Under the pieces are notes generated by a model. It was not told the DNA's origin. It searched no databases and saw nothing but the letters and a program-made list of their open reading frames with translations. From Miscanthus floridulus (lineage: Eukaryota > Streptophyta > Magnoliopsida > Poales > Poaceae): DNA of 64,000 nucleotides. The stretch is taken from assembly GCF_019320115.1 (NCBI RefSeq), contig NC_089584.1, positions 75,144,791 through 75,208,790 on the forward strand, read 5' to 3'. Below are positions 44,184-55,878 of the stretch, piece by piece. Each line of letters opens with the position of its first letter. Position 1 is the stretch's first letter. The position numbers were made by a program, and so were the translations under genes.

Positions 44184-45759
44184 TGAAAGCATCTAGGCCT
44201 CTAGTTGGATTTCGGTGATTAATGTCAATACAAGATTACTATGACTAACGTGTGTTTTGCAGAGGCAATTAAGTTAGGTCATGGTAATGGAGATCGATTG
44301 GGCAATCGAGGTTGTCATGCCCCTACGATGGAAATCGTTTTGGTTTTCAAAGGATGGACGACAAGGTTAAGGATAACTAGTTCTAAGTGTCGATTGGAGT
44401 TGGAGAGACACTTAGAGTAGTTTAGGACTTTGTTTTTCCTTTGGCCGTACTATGAAGGGGGGTATGAACGGGTAGCTTGACCTAGTTGAGTCTAGTGAGT
44501 TAGGTGTGGTGCACACTTGTTTAAACTAGCTCTAGGTAGCTCCTATAAATGCCTAAGATCCTTTGGAGCAAACTTCATTCACATATGTTCGAAAGTTGGA
44601 AGTGAATGGAGGGTCAAACACTGACCGGACGCTGGCTCCGATGCGACCGGACGCTGGCCGCAGGGTCCGGTCAGTTCATTTGACTGTGAAGAACAAGTCT
44701 GGAGTGACCAGACGCTGGAAGGTCGTGTGACCGGACGCTGAGGGCTAGCGTCCGGTCGACTCCAGTAAGGGTCCAGACTTGGGAAAGAGTGACCGGACGC
44801 GTCCGGTCAGTGGTGACCGGACCCTGAGTATCTAGCATCCGGTCGTTTACAGTAAGCATCCAAGAGCGACCGGACGCGTCCGGTCAGTACTGACCGGACC
44901 CTGACAGCGTCCGGTCATCATTTGAAAACTGTTCACGGGTTGAACTGACCGGAGCGTCCAGTCAAAACGATCGGAGCGTCCGGTCATCCCGCAGAAGCTC
45001 ATAACGGTTCGTTTTTCAGGCTGCCTTATAAATAGAGGCTCCACTCGTGAGTGGAGCAACTTTTGCTCATTCCAACAGCTGAGAAACACGTTTGTGAGTG
45101 CCAAGAAGAGCAAGGTCCTAGTGAGGTGTTTGTGATTTGAGAATCCAAGAGAGTAGCCTCACTAGCAAATCAAGAGTAGCAAAGTGTGCATCCATCTTCT
45201 CATTAGGCTTCGCGTGGTCAAGTGAGAGTTCGTGCTTGTTACTCTTGGTGATCGCCATCACCTAGACGGCTTGGTGGTGATCGGGAGTTTGGTGTTCACC
45301 CGGCGGAGCTTGTGGGTGACCCAACTCAAGTTGTGAGCGGCTTTGGGTGATTCGCCGCGACGGAGTGTCGAAGAATCAACCCGTAGAGAGCACTTGATCC
45401 TTGCGCGGATCAAGGGGGAGCTACACCCTTGCGCGGGTGCTCCAACGAGGACTAGTGGGGAGTGGCGACTCTCCGATACCTCGGCAAAACATCGCCGCGT
45501 TCCTATCTCTCTCTATTTACTTTGAGCACTTACTTTGAGTATTTAATTTGAGCAATTCAATACTTGTTTTACATTCATAGAATTGCTTGCTAGAGTAAGT
45601 TTGGAACTTAGGTTGCGAGGTTGTTGTGCATTAGTTTGATATAAACACTTTTCTAGGCACAAGGGGTTAATTGGGCTATCCGTAGAATTTGATTATTGCA
45701 AGAGAATTTAGAATTAGTCCAATTCACCCCCCCCCCTCTTGGGCATCTTGATCCTTTCA
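44184..45759 (+). repeat. 5' LTR of the Sirevirus
   Basis: It starts TGAAAGCATCTAGGCCTCTA and ends ...TTGATCCTTTCA. About 16 copies of the 9-10 bp motif (A)CCGGACGC or its inverse GCGTCCGGT lie at 44610-44995, just upstream of the TATA box. A C-run (45726-45736) precedes the 3' end. Confidence 0.9.
45027..45034 (+). promoter_or_regulatory. TATA box of the 5' LTR
   Basis: CCTTATAAATAGAGGCTCCA: a canonical TATAAATA about 35 bp before a likely U3/R transcription start near 45065. It directly follows the CCGGACGC motif array. Confidence 0.65.
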
Positions 45760-45761
45760 AT

Positions 45762-45773
45762 TGGTATCAGAGC
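45762..45773 (+). other. Primer-binding site (initiator Met tRNA)
   Basis: TGGTATCAGAGC, two bases after the LTR end, is complementary to the 3' end of plant initiator methionine tRNA, the usual copia primer. Confidence 0.9.
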
Positions 45774-45812
45774 CTCGTGCTCACATTTTTAAGCTTAATC
45801 GCTTAGAGCAAG

Positions 45813-48161
45813 ATGTCTCACGGGGATGGACCTCCTCCTATCTTTGAGGGAGATGATTTTCCATATTGGAAAATCCGCATGGAGGCATACTTAGAAGCTC
45901 TAGATGTTGGAATTCTAAGAGCCACCTCTCAAGGGTTCCCAGCACCTAGGAATGCCACGCAACTTCAAGGTGATGAATTGAATTATGAAAAATAGAATGC
46001 AAAGGCTCGCAACACCATCTTTAGAGGCCTTTGCAAAGATGTGTTCAATCGTGTAAGGAACCACAAAGACGCCCATGCACTATGGTCGGACGTTTGTGCG
46101 CTCCATGAGGGAACCAAGAGTGAGCGTGAGGAACGCTATCATCTTGTGATTAAAAAGCTAAATTCTTTTGAGATGTTTCCCAAAGAAAGTGCTAATGAGA
46201 TGTATTCTCGATTAAATGTTCTTGTAGAGGAAGTCAATGGGCTTGGACTCACTCAAATGTCACCATCCGACGTTGTGAGAAAAATCTTAAGTGTCCTCCC
46301 CATTGACAAATATGGGCACATTGTGACCGTGCTACATCAAGGTGATCTTTCCGCCGCTACACCGACACAAATCTTGGGAAAGATCAATGCTCATGAGATG
46401 TACATGCACATCACACCACAAGATGGCTCATCCTCTACAAAGAAGAAAGAGAAGGACTTAGCATTCAAAGCTAGCCAAGATAAGGGCAAAGCAAGACTTG
46501 AGTATGAGAGCTCAAGTGATGAAGATGATGAAGAAAGCCTTGCCCTCATGGTGAAGAAGACCACCAAGATGCTAAAAAGGCTAAACAAGAGTGGCATCAA
46601 GTTTGATGGCAAGAAGAAGTTCTTCACTAGCTCAAGAAGAAAGCCAATCTCCGAGATGGATTGCTACAATTGTGGCGAACTTGGCCACCTAGCTCATCAA
46701 TGCACAAAGCCCAAGAAAGACAAGTTCAAGAACAAGGGCAAGAAAGATGATTCAAGCGATGAAGATGAAAAGAAGAAGAACAAGCCATACAAGAAGAGAG
46801 ATGGCAAAAAGAGGGAGTTCTACAAGAAGAAGAAGAGTGGCAAGGCCTATATTGTCGGTGATTGGCTCACGGACTTTGATTCATCAAGTGGATCATCCGA
46901 TGATGATAGTGACGATGAAAAGGTGGCCGCCATTGCTATTGATCTTGCATCTTCACCGCCATCATCGCTATCATCCTCTACACACCTATGCCTTATGGCC
47001 AAAGGTGAACGCAAGGTAACTAAGAGTGATGATAGTAGTGATGATGAACATGCTAGTGATGATGATAGCGATAGTGATGATGATGACTCACCTACATATG
47101 ATGATCTTGTCAAAATATTAAGAAAATATACTAAGATCATTAGAAAGAGTAGAGCTACAAATGAAAAACTTGATGCTAAAAATGATTCACTCTTAGCTAA
47201 GTGTGATACATTAGAAAAGGCTAATGATGAGCTCAAAGAAATAAATGATTCTATATCATCCAAACTCAAGGAGCTAAAATCTTCTAAGAAAGAGCTTAAA
47301 GATAAAAATGATAAACTTGAGTGGGTGCACAATGAGCTTATCACTAGTCACAACAAGCTAAAAGATGAATATACAACTCTAAAGATCGATTATGATACCC
47401 TTATTATTGCACAAGAATTCTTACCAAATGAGCCACATGATGCTACTAACCATGTTGTTAAGATTGATATAGCTACCTCATGTGACGATTTAATTGATGA
47501 AAGCATTGAGCATGGATCTAGTAGCAAAGGCAAGCAAGTGGTTGAGTGCAATGACTATGATGAGTATGTCAAGCTCAAGAGTGACAATGAGAAGCTCATG
47601 AAAGATCTTGAAGAGATGAAAAGTCACAACACCATCATGCTAGAAACTCTTGATCATGACAAAGAGGTGATCCTTGAGAATGAGAAGCTAAAAGAAGAAA
47701 ACAAGAAACTCAAGGAGGAGAAGAACAATGATATTCTCAAGGAAGTGAACAAGAAGCTCAAGATGGAGAAAGAACATCTCAAGGTGGGATTGAGCAAGTT
47801 TGCTAGAGGCAAGCATCTCCAAAGTGAGCTACTCATGAATACCGTCATGAAGATGGATAGAAGTGGCATTGGATATATGGCAAGTGTAGAGAAGAAGAAG
47901 GCTCAAGCTCAACACCAACAATCAAAGCCAAAGCCAAAGCCAAAGAGATGTTTTGAGTGTGGACAAGAAGGCCACTTTGCTCATGAGTGTCAAACTCCAC
48001 CACCACAACCCTTGCCCAAGCATGCTAGACCCTTTGCTTTCAATGCTCACTACATGCTTAGAAAAGATTCGAGTGGAAAGATGAAAGTCATATTCTTAGG
48101 TCCCCCAACAAGAGTAGGCCTAAGAAAATTTGGGTGGCTAAGTCACTTGTTGAGAAGGTGA
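45813..48161 (+). pseudogene. Sirevirus gag, one amber codon and a 3' frameshift
   Basis: The frame starts MSHGDGPPPIFEGDDFPYWK (ATG 45813), typical of copia Gag N-termini. A TAG at 45993-45995 stands where the family has Trp. The frame then stays open to 48161. Features: a UBN2-like Gag core (46041-46440); a first zinc knuckle CYNCGELGHLAHQC (about 46663-46704); a Lys/Asp/Ser-rich stretch; a long coiled coil (about 47130-47830); and a second zinc knuckle CFECGQEGHFAHEC (about 47950-47991). Near 48100 a one-base change moves the family C-terminus into the pol frame, so this copy ends with an unrelated tail. Gag forms the cytoplasmic particle that packages the element RNA. Glutamine codons are all CAA in the part I read. 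Confidence 0.8.
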
Positions 48162-48211
48162 AGGGCCCTCAACAAGCTTGGATCCCTAAAGCTTGAATCT
48201 CTTGTGTGTAG

Positions 48212-51200
48212 GTGAACTACAAGACTGGTGGAAGTCATTGGGTTATTGATAGTGGTTGCACTCAACATATGACCGGTGATCCTCGTATGTTCACCTCACT
48301 AGATGAAGAGGTAGATGGACAAGAGAAAATAACATTTGGAGATAATTCAAAGGGCAAGGTCAAAGGATTAGGCAAAGTGGCAATATCAAATGATCATTCC
48401 ATCTCCAATGTGCTCTATGTTGCTTCATTGAGCTTCAACTTGCTATCCGTTGGGCAATTGTGTGATCTTGGCTTTCAATGCTTATTCACCGAGAAGGAGG
48501 TTGTTGTATCCAAAGTAGAAGACAATCAAGTGATATTCAATGGATTTAGATACAACAACTTATATCTAGTTGACTTCACCTCCGAATATGCAAACTTAAA
48601 GACTTGCCTATTCACCAAAACAACACTTGGGTGGCTATGGCATAGAAGACTCGCTCATGTTGGGATGAGCTCACTCAAGAAGCTTATGAAGAATGATTTG
48701 GTGAGAGGGTTGAAGGATGTGAAGTTTGAAAAGGACAAGCTTTGTAGTGCATGTCAAGCCGGCAAGCAAGTTGCAAACACTCATCCAACCAAAGCTTTCA
48801 TGTCAACCACAAGAGTGCTAGAACTCCTACACATGGATTTATTTGGACCAACAACATACAAGAGTTTGGGAGAAAATCTCTATTGCCTTGTGATTGTGGA
48901 TGACTATTCAAGATATACATGGGTGTTTTTCCTTCATGACAAATCCGAAGTTGCATCTTGTTTCAAGAAGTTTGCCAAGAGAGCTCAAAATGAATTTGAA
49001 GTGAAGCTCAAGAAGATAAGAAGTGACAATGGCAAAGAGTTTGACAACACAAACATAGAAGCTTATTGTGATGAAGTTGGAATCAAACATGAAGTCTCCG
49101 CAACCTATACTCCTCAACAAAATGGTGTAGTTGAGAGGAAGAATCGGACTTTGATCACTCTTGCAAGGACAATGCTAGATGAGTACAACACCCCCGAAGC
49201 TCTATGGGCGGAAGCAATCAACACCGCATGTTATGCATCCAACCGCCTATTTCTTCAAAAGTTCCTTGTTAAGACACCGTATGAGTTGCTCAATGGGAAG
49301 AAGCCGGACGTCTCCTTCTTTAGGGTGTTTGGTTGCAAGTGCTACATCTACAAGAAGCGGCAACACCTAGGGAAGTTTCAAAGACATTGTGATATAGGTT
49401 TTCTTGTTGGCTACTCATTGAAGTCCAAAGCATATAGAGTATTCAATCATGCCACCGGCTTGGTTGAAGAAACATATGATGTGGAATTTGATGAATCTAA
49501 TGGCTCCCAAGGAGCACATGAGAATCTTGATGATGTAGGCGATGAACCATTGAGGGAGGCTATGAAGAATATCCTGGTGGGAGACATCAAGCCAAAAGAT
49601 GATGAAGATGATGTACAAGTCATTAACCAACCTTCTTCATCAAATGTACCACAAGATGGTGAAAAAGATGGGAGAGTAGAAAATGAAGATACTCATATCT
49701 CCCATGAGCAAATGGTGGTACAAGCACAAGATGTTGATGCTCCACAACCTCCTCCTCAAGTGGTCAATAGAAGAAATTCACCTCTCCTACAAGATCATCC
49801 ACAAGATCTCATCATAGGGAGTTCATCAAAGGGTGTAATGACTCGATCTCAAAAACTTACTTCATTTATCGCTCATCACTCTTTTGTCTCTTGCTATGAG
49901 CCTACCAAGGTAGAAGAAGCTCTTAAAGATCCAGATTGGATCAATGCCATGCATGAAGAGTTGAACAACTTCACTCGCAATGAAGTTTGGAATCTTGAAG
50001 AGCGACCAAAAGGTGCAAGAGTCATTGGAACAAAGTGGGTGTTCCGCAACAAGCAAGATGATCAAGGTGTTATTGTGAGGAACAAGGCAAGACTAGTTGC
50101 AAAGGGATTCTCTCAAGTTGAAGGTTTAGATTTTGGAGAAACCTTTGCACCAGTTGCAAGATTAGAAGCCATCCGTATCCTTCTTGCATATGCATCACAT
50201 CATGAAATGAAACTATATCAAATGGATGTGAAAAGTGCATTCTTAAATGGATTTATTAATGAACTAGTCTATGTTGATCAACCTCCCAGGTTTGAAGACC
50301 CTAGATATCCTAATCATGTTTATAGGTTGTCCAAGGCACTATATGGGCTTAAGCAAGCCCCAAGAGCTTGGTATGAGCGCCTTCGGGATTTCCTTATTGA
50401 GAAGGGCTTCACCATTGGGAAGGTCGACACCACACTATTCACCAAGAAGCTTGATGGGCATATCTTCATTTGTCAAGTATATGTTGATGATATCATCTTT
50501 GGATCATCAAATGAAGACTCATGCAAAGAATTTGGTGAATTGATGTCTAAGGAGTTCGAGATGTCAATGATTGGTGAGCTTACATTCTTTCTTGGTTTTC
50601 AAGTCAAGCAAATGAAAGAAGGCATCTTCATCTCTCAAGAGAAATACACAAAAGATCTTCTCAAGAGATTCAAGATGGATGAATGTACGCCAATCAAGAC
50701 CCCAATGCCTACCAATGGACATCTCGACCTAGATGAGGGAGGTAACTCGGTTGATCAAACTCTCTACCGTTCTATGATTGGTAGCTTGTTATATTTAACC
50801 GCATCTAGGCCAGACATCATGTTTAGTGTGTGTATGTGTGCTAGGTTTCAAGCTAGTCCTAAGGAAACACATTTAATTGCCGTAAAAAGAATCCTTAGGT
50901 ATCTTAAGCACACGCCAAGCATTGGTCTTTGGTATCCCAAAGGAGCTTTATTTGAATTAATTGGCTATTCCGATTCGGATTACGCCGGATGCAAAGTTGA
51001 TAGAAAGAGCACATCCGGAGGGTGCCATTTGCTTGGTAGATCACTTGTGTCTTGGTCCTCCAAGAAACAAAATAGTGTGGCTTTGTCCACCGCTGAAGCA
51101 GAATACATTGCCGCGGGTGCTTGTTGTGCACAAATATTATACATGAAACAAACTTTACTAGACTATGGAGTAGTTCTAGAGAAAGTACCTCTTTTGTGCA

Positions 51201-51439
51201 ACAATGAAAGTGCGGTAAAACTTGCAAATAATCCGGTTCAACACTCTCGCACCAAGCATATAGATATCCGCCATCACTTTCTAAGAGATCATGTAGCTAA
51301 AAATGATATATCACTAGAAGGTGTAAGATCCGAAGATCAATTAGCGGATATCTTTACTAAACCGCTAGATGAGGCTACTTTTTGTAGATTGCGGAATGAG
51401 CTCAATGTACTTGATTTTAGTAACTTCACTAAAAATTGA
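48212..51439 (+). CDS. Sirevirus pol polyprotein (PR-INT-RT-RNase H), open
   Basis: A 1075-residue open frame. Protease: [14 protein letters not shown] with DSG at residues 13-15. GAG-pre-integrase zinc finger: HRRLAH (144-149) and CSAC (178-181). Integrase: D209 (HMDLFGP), D272 (SDNGKEF), E308 ([10 protein letters not shown]), spacing D,D(35)E. Reverse transcriptase: from about 588, with [11 protein letters not shown] (D672) and YVDD (757-760). RNase H: about 915-1045, with YSDSDYAG and STAEAEY, ending [13 protein letters not shown]. No stop or frameshift interrupts it. No ATG lies near the start: TGA (48194-48196) and TAG (48209-48211) come just upstream in the same frame, so expression would need readthrough or reinitiation. 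It copies and integrates the element. Confidence 0.9.
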   Translation: MNYKTGGSHWVIDSGCTQHMTGDPRMFTSLDEEVDGQEKITFGDNSKGKVKGLGKVAISNDHSISNVLYVASLSFNLLSVGQLCDLGFQCLFTEKEVVVSKVEDNQVIFNGFRYNNLYLVDFTSEYANLKTCLFTKTTLGWLWHRRLAHVGMSSLKKLMKNDLVRGLKDVKFEKDKLCSACQAGKQVANTHPTKAFMSTTRVLELLHMDLFGPTTYKSLGENLYCLVIVDDYSRYTWVFFLHDKSEVASCFKKFAKRAQNEFEVKLKKIRSDNGKEFDNTNIEAYCDEVGIKHEVSATYTPQQNGVVERKNRTLITLARTMLDEYNTPEALWAEAINTACYASNRLFLQKFLVKTPYELLNGKKPDVSFFRVFGCKCYIYKKRQHLGKFQRHCDIGFLVGYSLKSKAYRVFNHATGLVEETYDVEFDESNGSQGAHENLDDVGDEPLREAMKNILVGDIKPKDDEDDVQVINQPSSSNVPQDGEKDGRVENEDTHISHEQMVVQAQDVDAPQPPPQVVNRRNSPLLQDHPQDLIIGSSSKGVMTRSQKLTSFIAHHSFVSCYEPTKVEEALKDPDWINAMHEELNNFTRNEVWNLEERPKGARVIGTKWVFRNKQDDQGVIVRNKARLVAKGFSQVEGLDFGETFAPVARLEAIRILLAYASHHEMKLYQMDVKSAFLNGFINELVYVDQPPRFEDPRYPNHVYRLSKALYGLKQAPRAWYERLRDFLIEKGFTIGKVDTTLFTKKLDGHIFICQVYVDDIIFGSSNEDSCKEFGELMSKEFEMSMIGELTFFLGFQVKQMKEGIFISQEKYTKDLLKRFKMDECTPIKTPMPTNGHLDLDEGGNSVDQTLYRSMIGSLLYLTASRPDIMFSVCMCARFQASPKETHLIAVKRILRYLKHTPSIGLWYPKGALFELIGYSDSDYAGCKVDRKSTSGGCHLLGRSLVSWSSKKQNSVALSTAEAEYIAAGACCAQILYMKQTLLDYGVVLEKVPLLCNNESAVKLANNPVQHSRTKHIDIRHHFLRDHVAKNDISLEGVRSEDQLADIFTKPLDEATFCRLRNELNVLDFSNFTKN

Positions 51440-51814
51440 GCTTGTGTTGTCCCTTGCATTCATTGTAATATACAACATGTTTAATTTGTGGCAATGCATA
51501 TAGGGCTTGTCTAACATGGTTAAGATAACCGCCGAAAAGCGTGTGAAGAAGCTTAACCTTGGATCAAACTTGACAAGCAACTAGATTTACTTACAAGTAC
51601 TACATATGCATGAATGTTGTTTTGTCGTTTTGTTCCATTTGCCCTCTTGTTGCCTATTTTCTTAAAAAGAATTATAGCCTAAGGCAAAATATTTTGAAAA
51701 ATATGAGGGTTTGAGAGAGGTCACTCACATCAGTCCCAATTTGTGTTTATTTGGATCTTATTTAAGTTGGGACTTGATTGGGAACAGGCAGCGCGAAGGA
51801 AGGTTGAAGGTTTG

Positions 51815-52115
51815 CTGGAAAAGGTGCACCGGACACTGCACCAGACGCTGCTGTCCAGCGTCCGGTCAGTTCACAGGAGGTGAACTGCTACTGAAGGAGT
51901 GACCGGACGCTGCGTCTGTGCGTCCGGTCAGGAAGGGTTCAGCGTCCGGTCGATCGAAGGATGATCAAGTTGTACTGACCGGACCCTGCCTACGTTCGGT
52001 CATGGACCACCGGACGCGTCCGGTCCCGATTCCAGAGGTTTTGGACCTCTCTAGAATCGACCGGACGCTGGGTGGTAGCGTCCGGTCGCTACCACCGGAG
52101 CGTCTGGTCAGTGGA
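51815..52115 (+). repeat. Internal copy of the CCGGACGC/GCGTCCGGT motif array
   Basis: About ten motif copies (GCGTCCGGTCAGTTC, GACCGGACGCTGCG, ACCGGACGCGTCCGGT and others) recur between pol and the extra ORF. The same motif array lies in both LTRs. Confidence 0.75.
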
Positions 52116-52956
52116 TCTCACGCGTCTTAAGGACTCTTTTCCCCGTTTCCTTTTCTATCACGATTTGGGGGATTACTTAACCTACCCGCGTCCTCTGTCA
52201 CCCGCCATGACCTAGCCCAAGCCGCCGCCGTAGCCTAGCCACACGCCACCTGCGCCCATCACCTCGCGACCGTGCCACCGTGCCCTCGCCTCGCCATGCC
52301 ACTGCGCTCGGCCCCCGCTCGCCAGCCGCGCTCCAGCCGAGCCCGCAGCCGAGCTACGAGCCCCGTCCTCGCGCGCCTCCACCGGTCCGTTGCAGCCACG
52401 CGTCGCCGTCCCGCGCGCCACCATGCCTGCTCAGCACCACGCCGTGCTCCAGCCTCCTCGTGCCCTAGCTCGCCGCTCCACCGTCGCCAAGGCTGTCCGT
52501 CTTCACGCCGAAGTGCCCTAGCCCTACCATCCCCTTGATTGGTAAGGCAAGCTTTATTTTTCAATCTTGATCTTCAATGGTGACCTAGATCGATTTGCAG
52601 TCTCTGATTCTCCATTACATTCAGGACATTTACCCTAACCCTAGCCCGGTTCCGAGGATCCCCCACGTGACATCTTATCTATTCTCGGTTCGCGGATCGT
52701 CAGGTAGAAAGCCATACGATTCAAATTCGCATCTACATTGCTTTCTCTATTAGGGTTTCGCATCTATTAGACATATGGTATTTATTTGTATATCCATCTA
52801 TTCTATCGTGCAGCGAGTCAGTTCCGTTGTGTTTCATCTGGCAGTTGGCAGTCAACTCGGAGCCAAGCTCGCGAGTAAGGATCGAGACCAAGCCTCAAAA
52901 GCGGCAGTTTGACAGTTGATCTTCATCAGCGACAGTTCACCATCTTGTCAGTTCAG
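52116..52956 (+). other. GC-rich leader between pol and the 3' ORF
   Basis: 52200-52540 is GC-rich (Ala/Arg/Pro-rich conceptual frames on both strands, no homology seen). 52540-52950 looks like a leader with a possible intron. The block has the look of a plant gene 5' end, with promoter-like composition followed by an ATG at 52957. Confidence 0.4.
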
Positions 52957-55382
52957 ATGGCTCACACCAAGAATGTTGGTGGTGGCCCAGGTGATGATGA
53001 TCGGAGGCCCTCGCCTCGCCAGTCAGCCGGATCTAAAGGCAAGTCAACCAAGCAGGTAACATCCAAGAAGCGGAAGTACCCTGACGTAGAGACAGCGAGA
53101 GCAGCAGCTGTTGCGGAGGCCGCAGAGCGTGCCGAGAGAGGTGGTACCCGCAGCGGAGTTGTCATTGCAGATCAGCCAGTTTCACCCACAATCAGAGCTG
53201 TGATCGAGGATGTTGAGCGTCGTCACGGTAGTCCAGCAGGGACTGCCACGCTTGCAGGACGACGGGTTGCCATTGAGGAGGGTCCGTCAGCACAGCAGCA
53301 GCCCTCACCAGCAGAGCCTCAGCCAGCCCAGGAGACCATTGAGGAGGGTCAGGAGACCGAGCTGGCACCTCAGCTACGCCGCTCGAGTCGTACCAGTGCT
53401 GCAGTTCCACCGAGGCCAGTTACACAGCGCAGGGGTTCACGCCCTCCGCCTAGACCATAGGGTCCGCCTCCAGTGGTTCACCTCGACTTGAGGGCCGCTA
53501 CAGCCAGGCAGGTTCAGCAGCTGCGGTTTGTTGAGTTTGAGGTCTGGTTTCCTCTGAGGAGAGATGAGAGAGCAGCTGAGGGGTTCTACACGCCACTGCA
53601 GGAGGATTTCTATAATGCATATCTTAACAGTGGGGCAGTGTTTAGATCTCAGAGGGTCTGTCCGATAGAGTCTATTGTGGCAGCAGCCAGAGAGAGCATT
53701 CGGCAATACTTGTCATATTTGCCAGGACTGACAGATTTGATTGGACGGACAGGCATATATGTACCTTCTTAGGTCCGTCAGTTTTATGCCTTGCTCTACA
53801 TCGATCCTCATCACAGATTCATTCACTTTGCTTTCAAAGGCAAAGACTATAGAGTGACTAGTGGCAGAGCCAGGGAGATACTGAGACTATAGGAGCAGCC
53901 TGTAAAGATGCATAAGGTTTGCTATGGACACCAGGAGCCTCCCAGGCGTCCTCATGGAGGGCAGGTGCCCCCTACAGATTTAGTGCGGCATTGCTTCAAG
54001 GAGCCGTTTGGAGAGGGGTCGAGCAAGAACCCCGGTGACTTGACTCCTATAGCGAGGATACTAGAGGCCATCATCAGGAGGACACTGCTTCCCAGGTTGG
54101 GATACAGGGAGGGTCTGACTCGCTTACAGCTCTGGCTTCTCAATGCCATCATGCAGATGACAGTATTTGACATCTAGGACCTCCTTCTTTCAGAGATGGA
54201 GGATACTATAGCTGAGGGATTCAAGGGTCACAGGCAGCTTCCCTATGCTCACTGGATCACGTTCCTCATTCGCAGAGTTGTGCTTGATAAGCCCCCTGGC
54301 ATGATGGATGAGTATACAGGTGCCACTATAGAGTTCCCAGCCTACAACCTGTCCAGAGGATCAGACACACCACTCCTCAGGCACCCAGACATCCTAGCCG
54401 TCGTCCCGACGTGCCAGAGTCCGCAGCTTAGCAGGATGAGATCATTAGAGGGATTGCAGCCACTGAGGAGGAGGAGCTAGAGGCACAGCAGGAGGTGAGC
54501 GAGTATAGTGACAGCTCCGACGATGACTACCAGCCTATACCTTAGATGCCTCCACGCAGACATGATGTAGAGGCCGGTAGTTCTAGTTCTGCGCCACCTG
54601 CTCCACAGACAGACCCCGCTCTCATAGCTATTCTTGAGCGGATGCAGCAGGATCAGACACGACAGGCACAGGAGACAGCTACCAACTTCGCACAGTTTTA
54701 GGCTCGTCAGGATGAGTTTCAGCGGAAGCAGCAGCTCCTTTAGCACCAGCAATTACTTATGCAGCAGCAGCTCATGGGATTCATGCAGCATGTAGTGACA
54801 GCCATTGGGATCCCACTGCCACAGACTTCGCCCCAGCTTGCATAGCCTCCTACCACTTCGACGACTCCAGCAGTACAGCCCATCGGGCTCTAGAGTTAGG
54901 GACAGCCTCCAGCTCAGTTTACTTCACCTCCTGTACAGGTGTCCCAGTGGTTAGCCTCACCTGGTGTAGCCCCGCAGTTCACTCCTTATCACACGGGTTT
55001 CTCACCAGAGCAGTCTTCCTCGCTATTCGTACCTGACATGTCAGTCTCTAGGAGTCTTGGAGCATCTTTTAGTGAGTTGACCAGCATGCCTACTCCGCCT
55101 CACATGCATACTGCCGGTCCGTCTGCAGCAGCTCCAGCTATCATGACTACTCAGAGGCTCTCCTCGTCTGTCGCCTCGTCAGATCCTACGACAGACATAC
55201 TTGCAGCTTCACAGGCAGCACCAGCCCCAGCTCAGACCCAGACCACTTCAGCGACACTTCCTACTTCAGAGGGTCAGTTAGTTCAGAGCTCAGGGTCCGA
55301 TGATGATGGCGCCCAGTTCCATCTTGCTCCACGTACTTCAGCGCCCGACTCATCCGCTGCAGCCCCGCCGACCGACCCTTAG
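52957..55382 (+). pseudogene. Extra 3' ORF of the Sirevirus, broken almost only by TAG codons
   Basis: ATG at 52957 (MAHTKNVGGGPGDDDRRPSP). Parts: a basic N-terminus with a likely nuclear signal (TSKKRKYPD); a low-complexity Ala/Arg/Gln/Pro region; a folded region (about 53473-54480) with VEFEVWFPLRRDERAAEGFY, QEDFYNAYLNSGAVF and LTRLQLWLLNAIMQMTVFDI, which resembles the putative plant transposon protein domain found in such ORFs; an acidic patch; a Gln-rich coiled coil (about 54600-54800); and a Pro/Ser/Thr-rich tail. Stops: TAG at 53458, 53770, 53890, 54175 (first frame) and 54429, 54543, 54699, 54741, 54843, 54891, 54897 (second frame, after one shift near 54400). There is no TAA or TGA. 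No membrane segment is seen, so it is not a classical env. Glutamine is mostly CAG, unlike gag-pol. Confidence 0.65.
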
Positions 55383-55400
55383 GTTTTGGTGTTTAACGCC

Positions 55401-55455
55401 AAAGGGGGAGAGGGTTTGAGTATGTAGACTTAGGGGGAGCGAGTTTTAGGGGGAG
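55401..55455 (+). other. Extra polypurine motifs upstream of the 3' LTR
   Basis: AAAGGGGGAGAG (55401), TTAGGGGGAGCG (55430) and TTTAGGGGGAGC (55445) repeat the core of the true PPT at 55865. Multiple PPT-like motifs are a known Sirevirus feature. Confidence 0.6.
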
Positions 55456-55864
55456 CTAGTTATCTAATATTAGCTTATTATATACATTTGGAGTTCTATT
55501 TGTGTGATACACTATTACTTATGCATTCGTGTGTTTACTTCCATGCATACTATTATATATATGTGATAGTGCTATCTACGTGATTGTGATATTTGACATG
55601 TGTGATTTCTACTTTGCATTATCTATATGTCATATCACTTGTGTAATGCTCATTTGCCTTTTGCTTCCGCGTTTATACTTCGAAGCAAATGAGCTTTGTT
55701 ATTTGTACTCATGCTTAATTCATATCCTTTGAGTACATTGTGTTGGCTTGGGTCATATAAGCTTGACTAACTCTTTTGTTCTTATTGACAAAAGCTTATA
55801 TGAACCAAGCCCGTCAAAAACCTCACTCCACAACATACTCGAGGTAGTATTGTCATCAATCACC

Positions 55865-55877
55865 AAAAAGGGGGAGA
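55865..55877 (+). other. Polypurine tract
   Basis: AAAAAGGGGGAGA lies directly before the 3' LTR and is the expected plus-strand primer. Confidence 0.85.
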
Positions 55878-55878
55878 T

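Noticed and set aside
52957..55382. Retroviral envelope gene
   Set aside because: No signal peptide, transmembrane segment or surface-protein pattern was seen. The content fits the accessory ORF type of Sireviruses better.
52957..55382. Alternative genetic code with TAG read as Gln
   Set aside because: Nuclear plant genes, including the AGP gene and pol here, use the standard code, and TAG also appears where Trp is expected. Decay at methylated sites is simpler.
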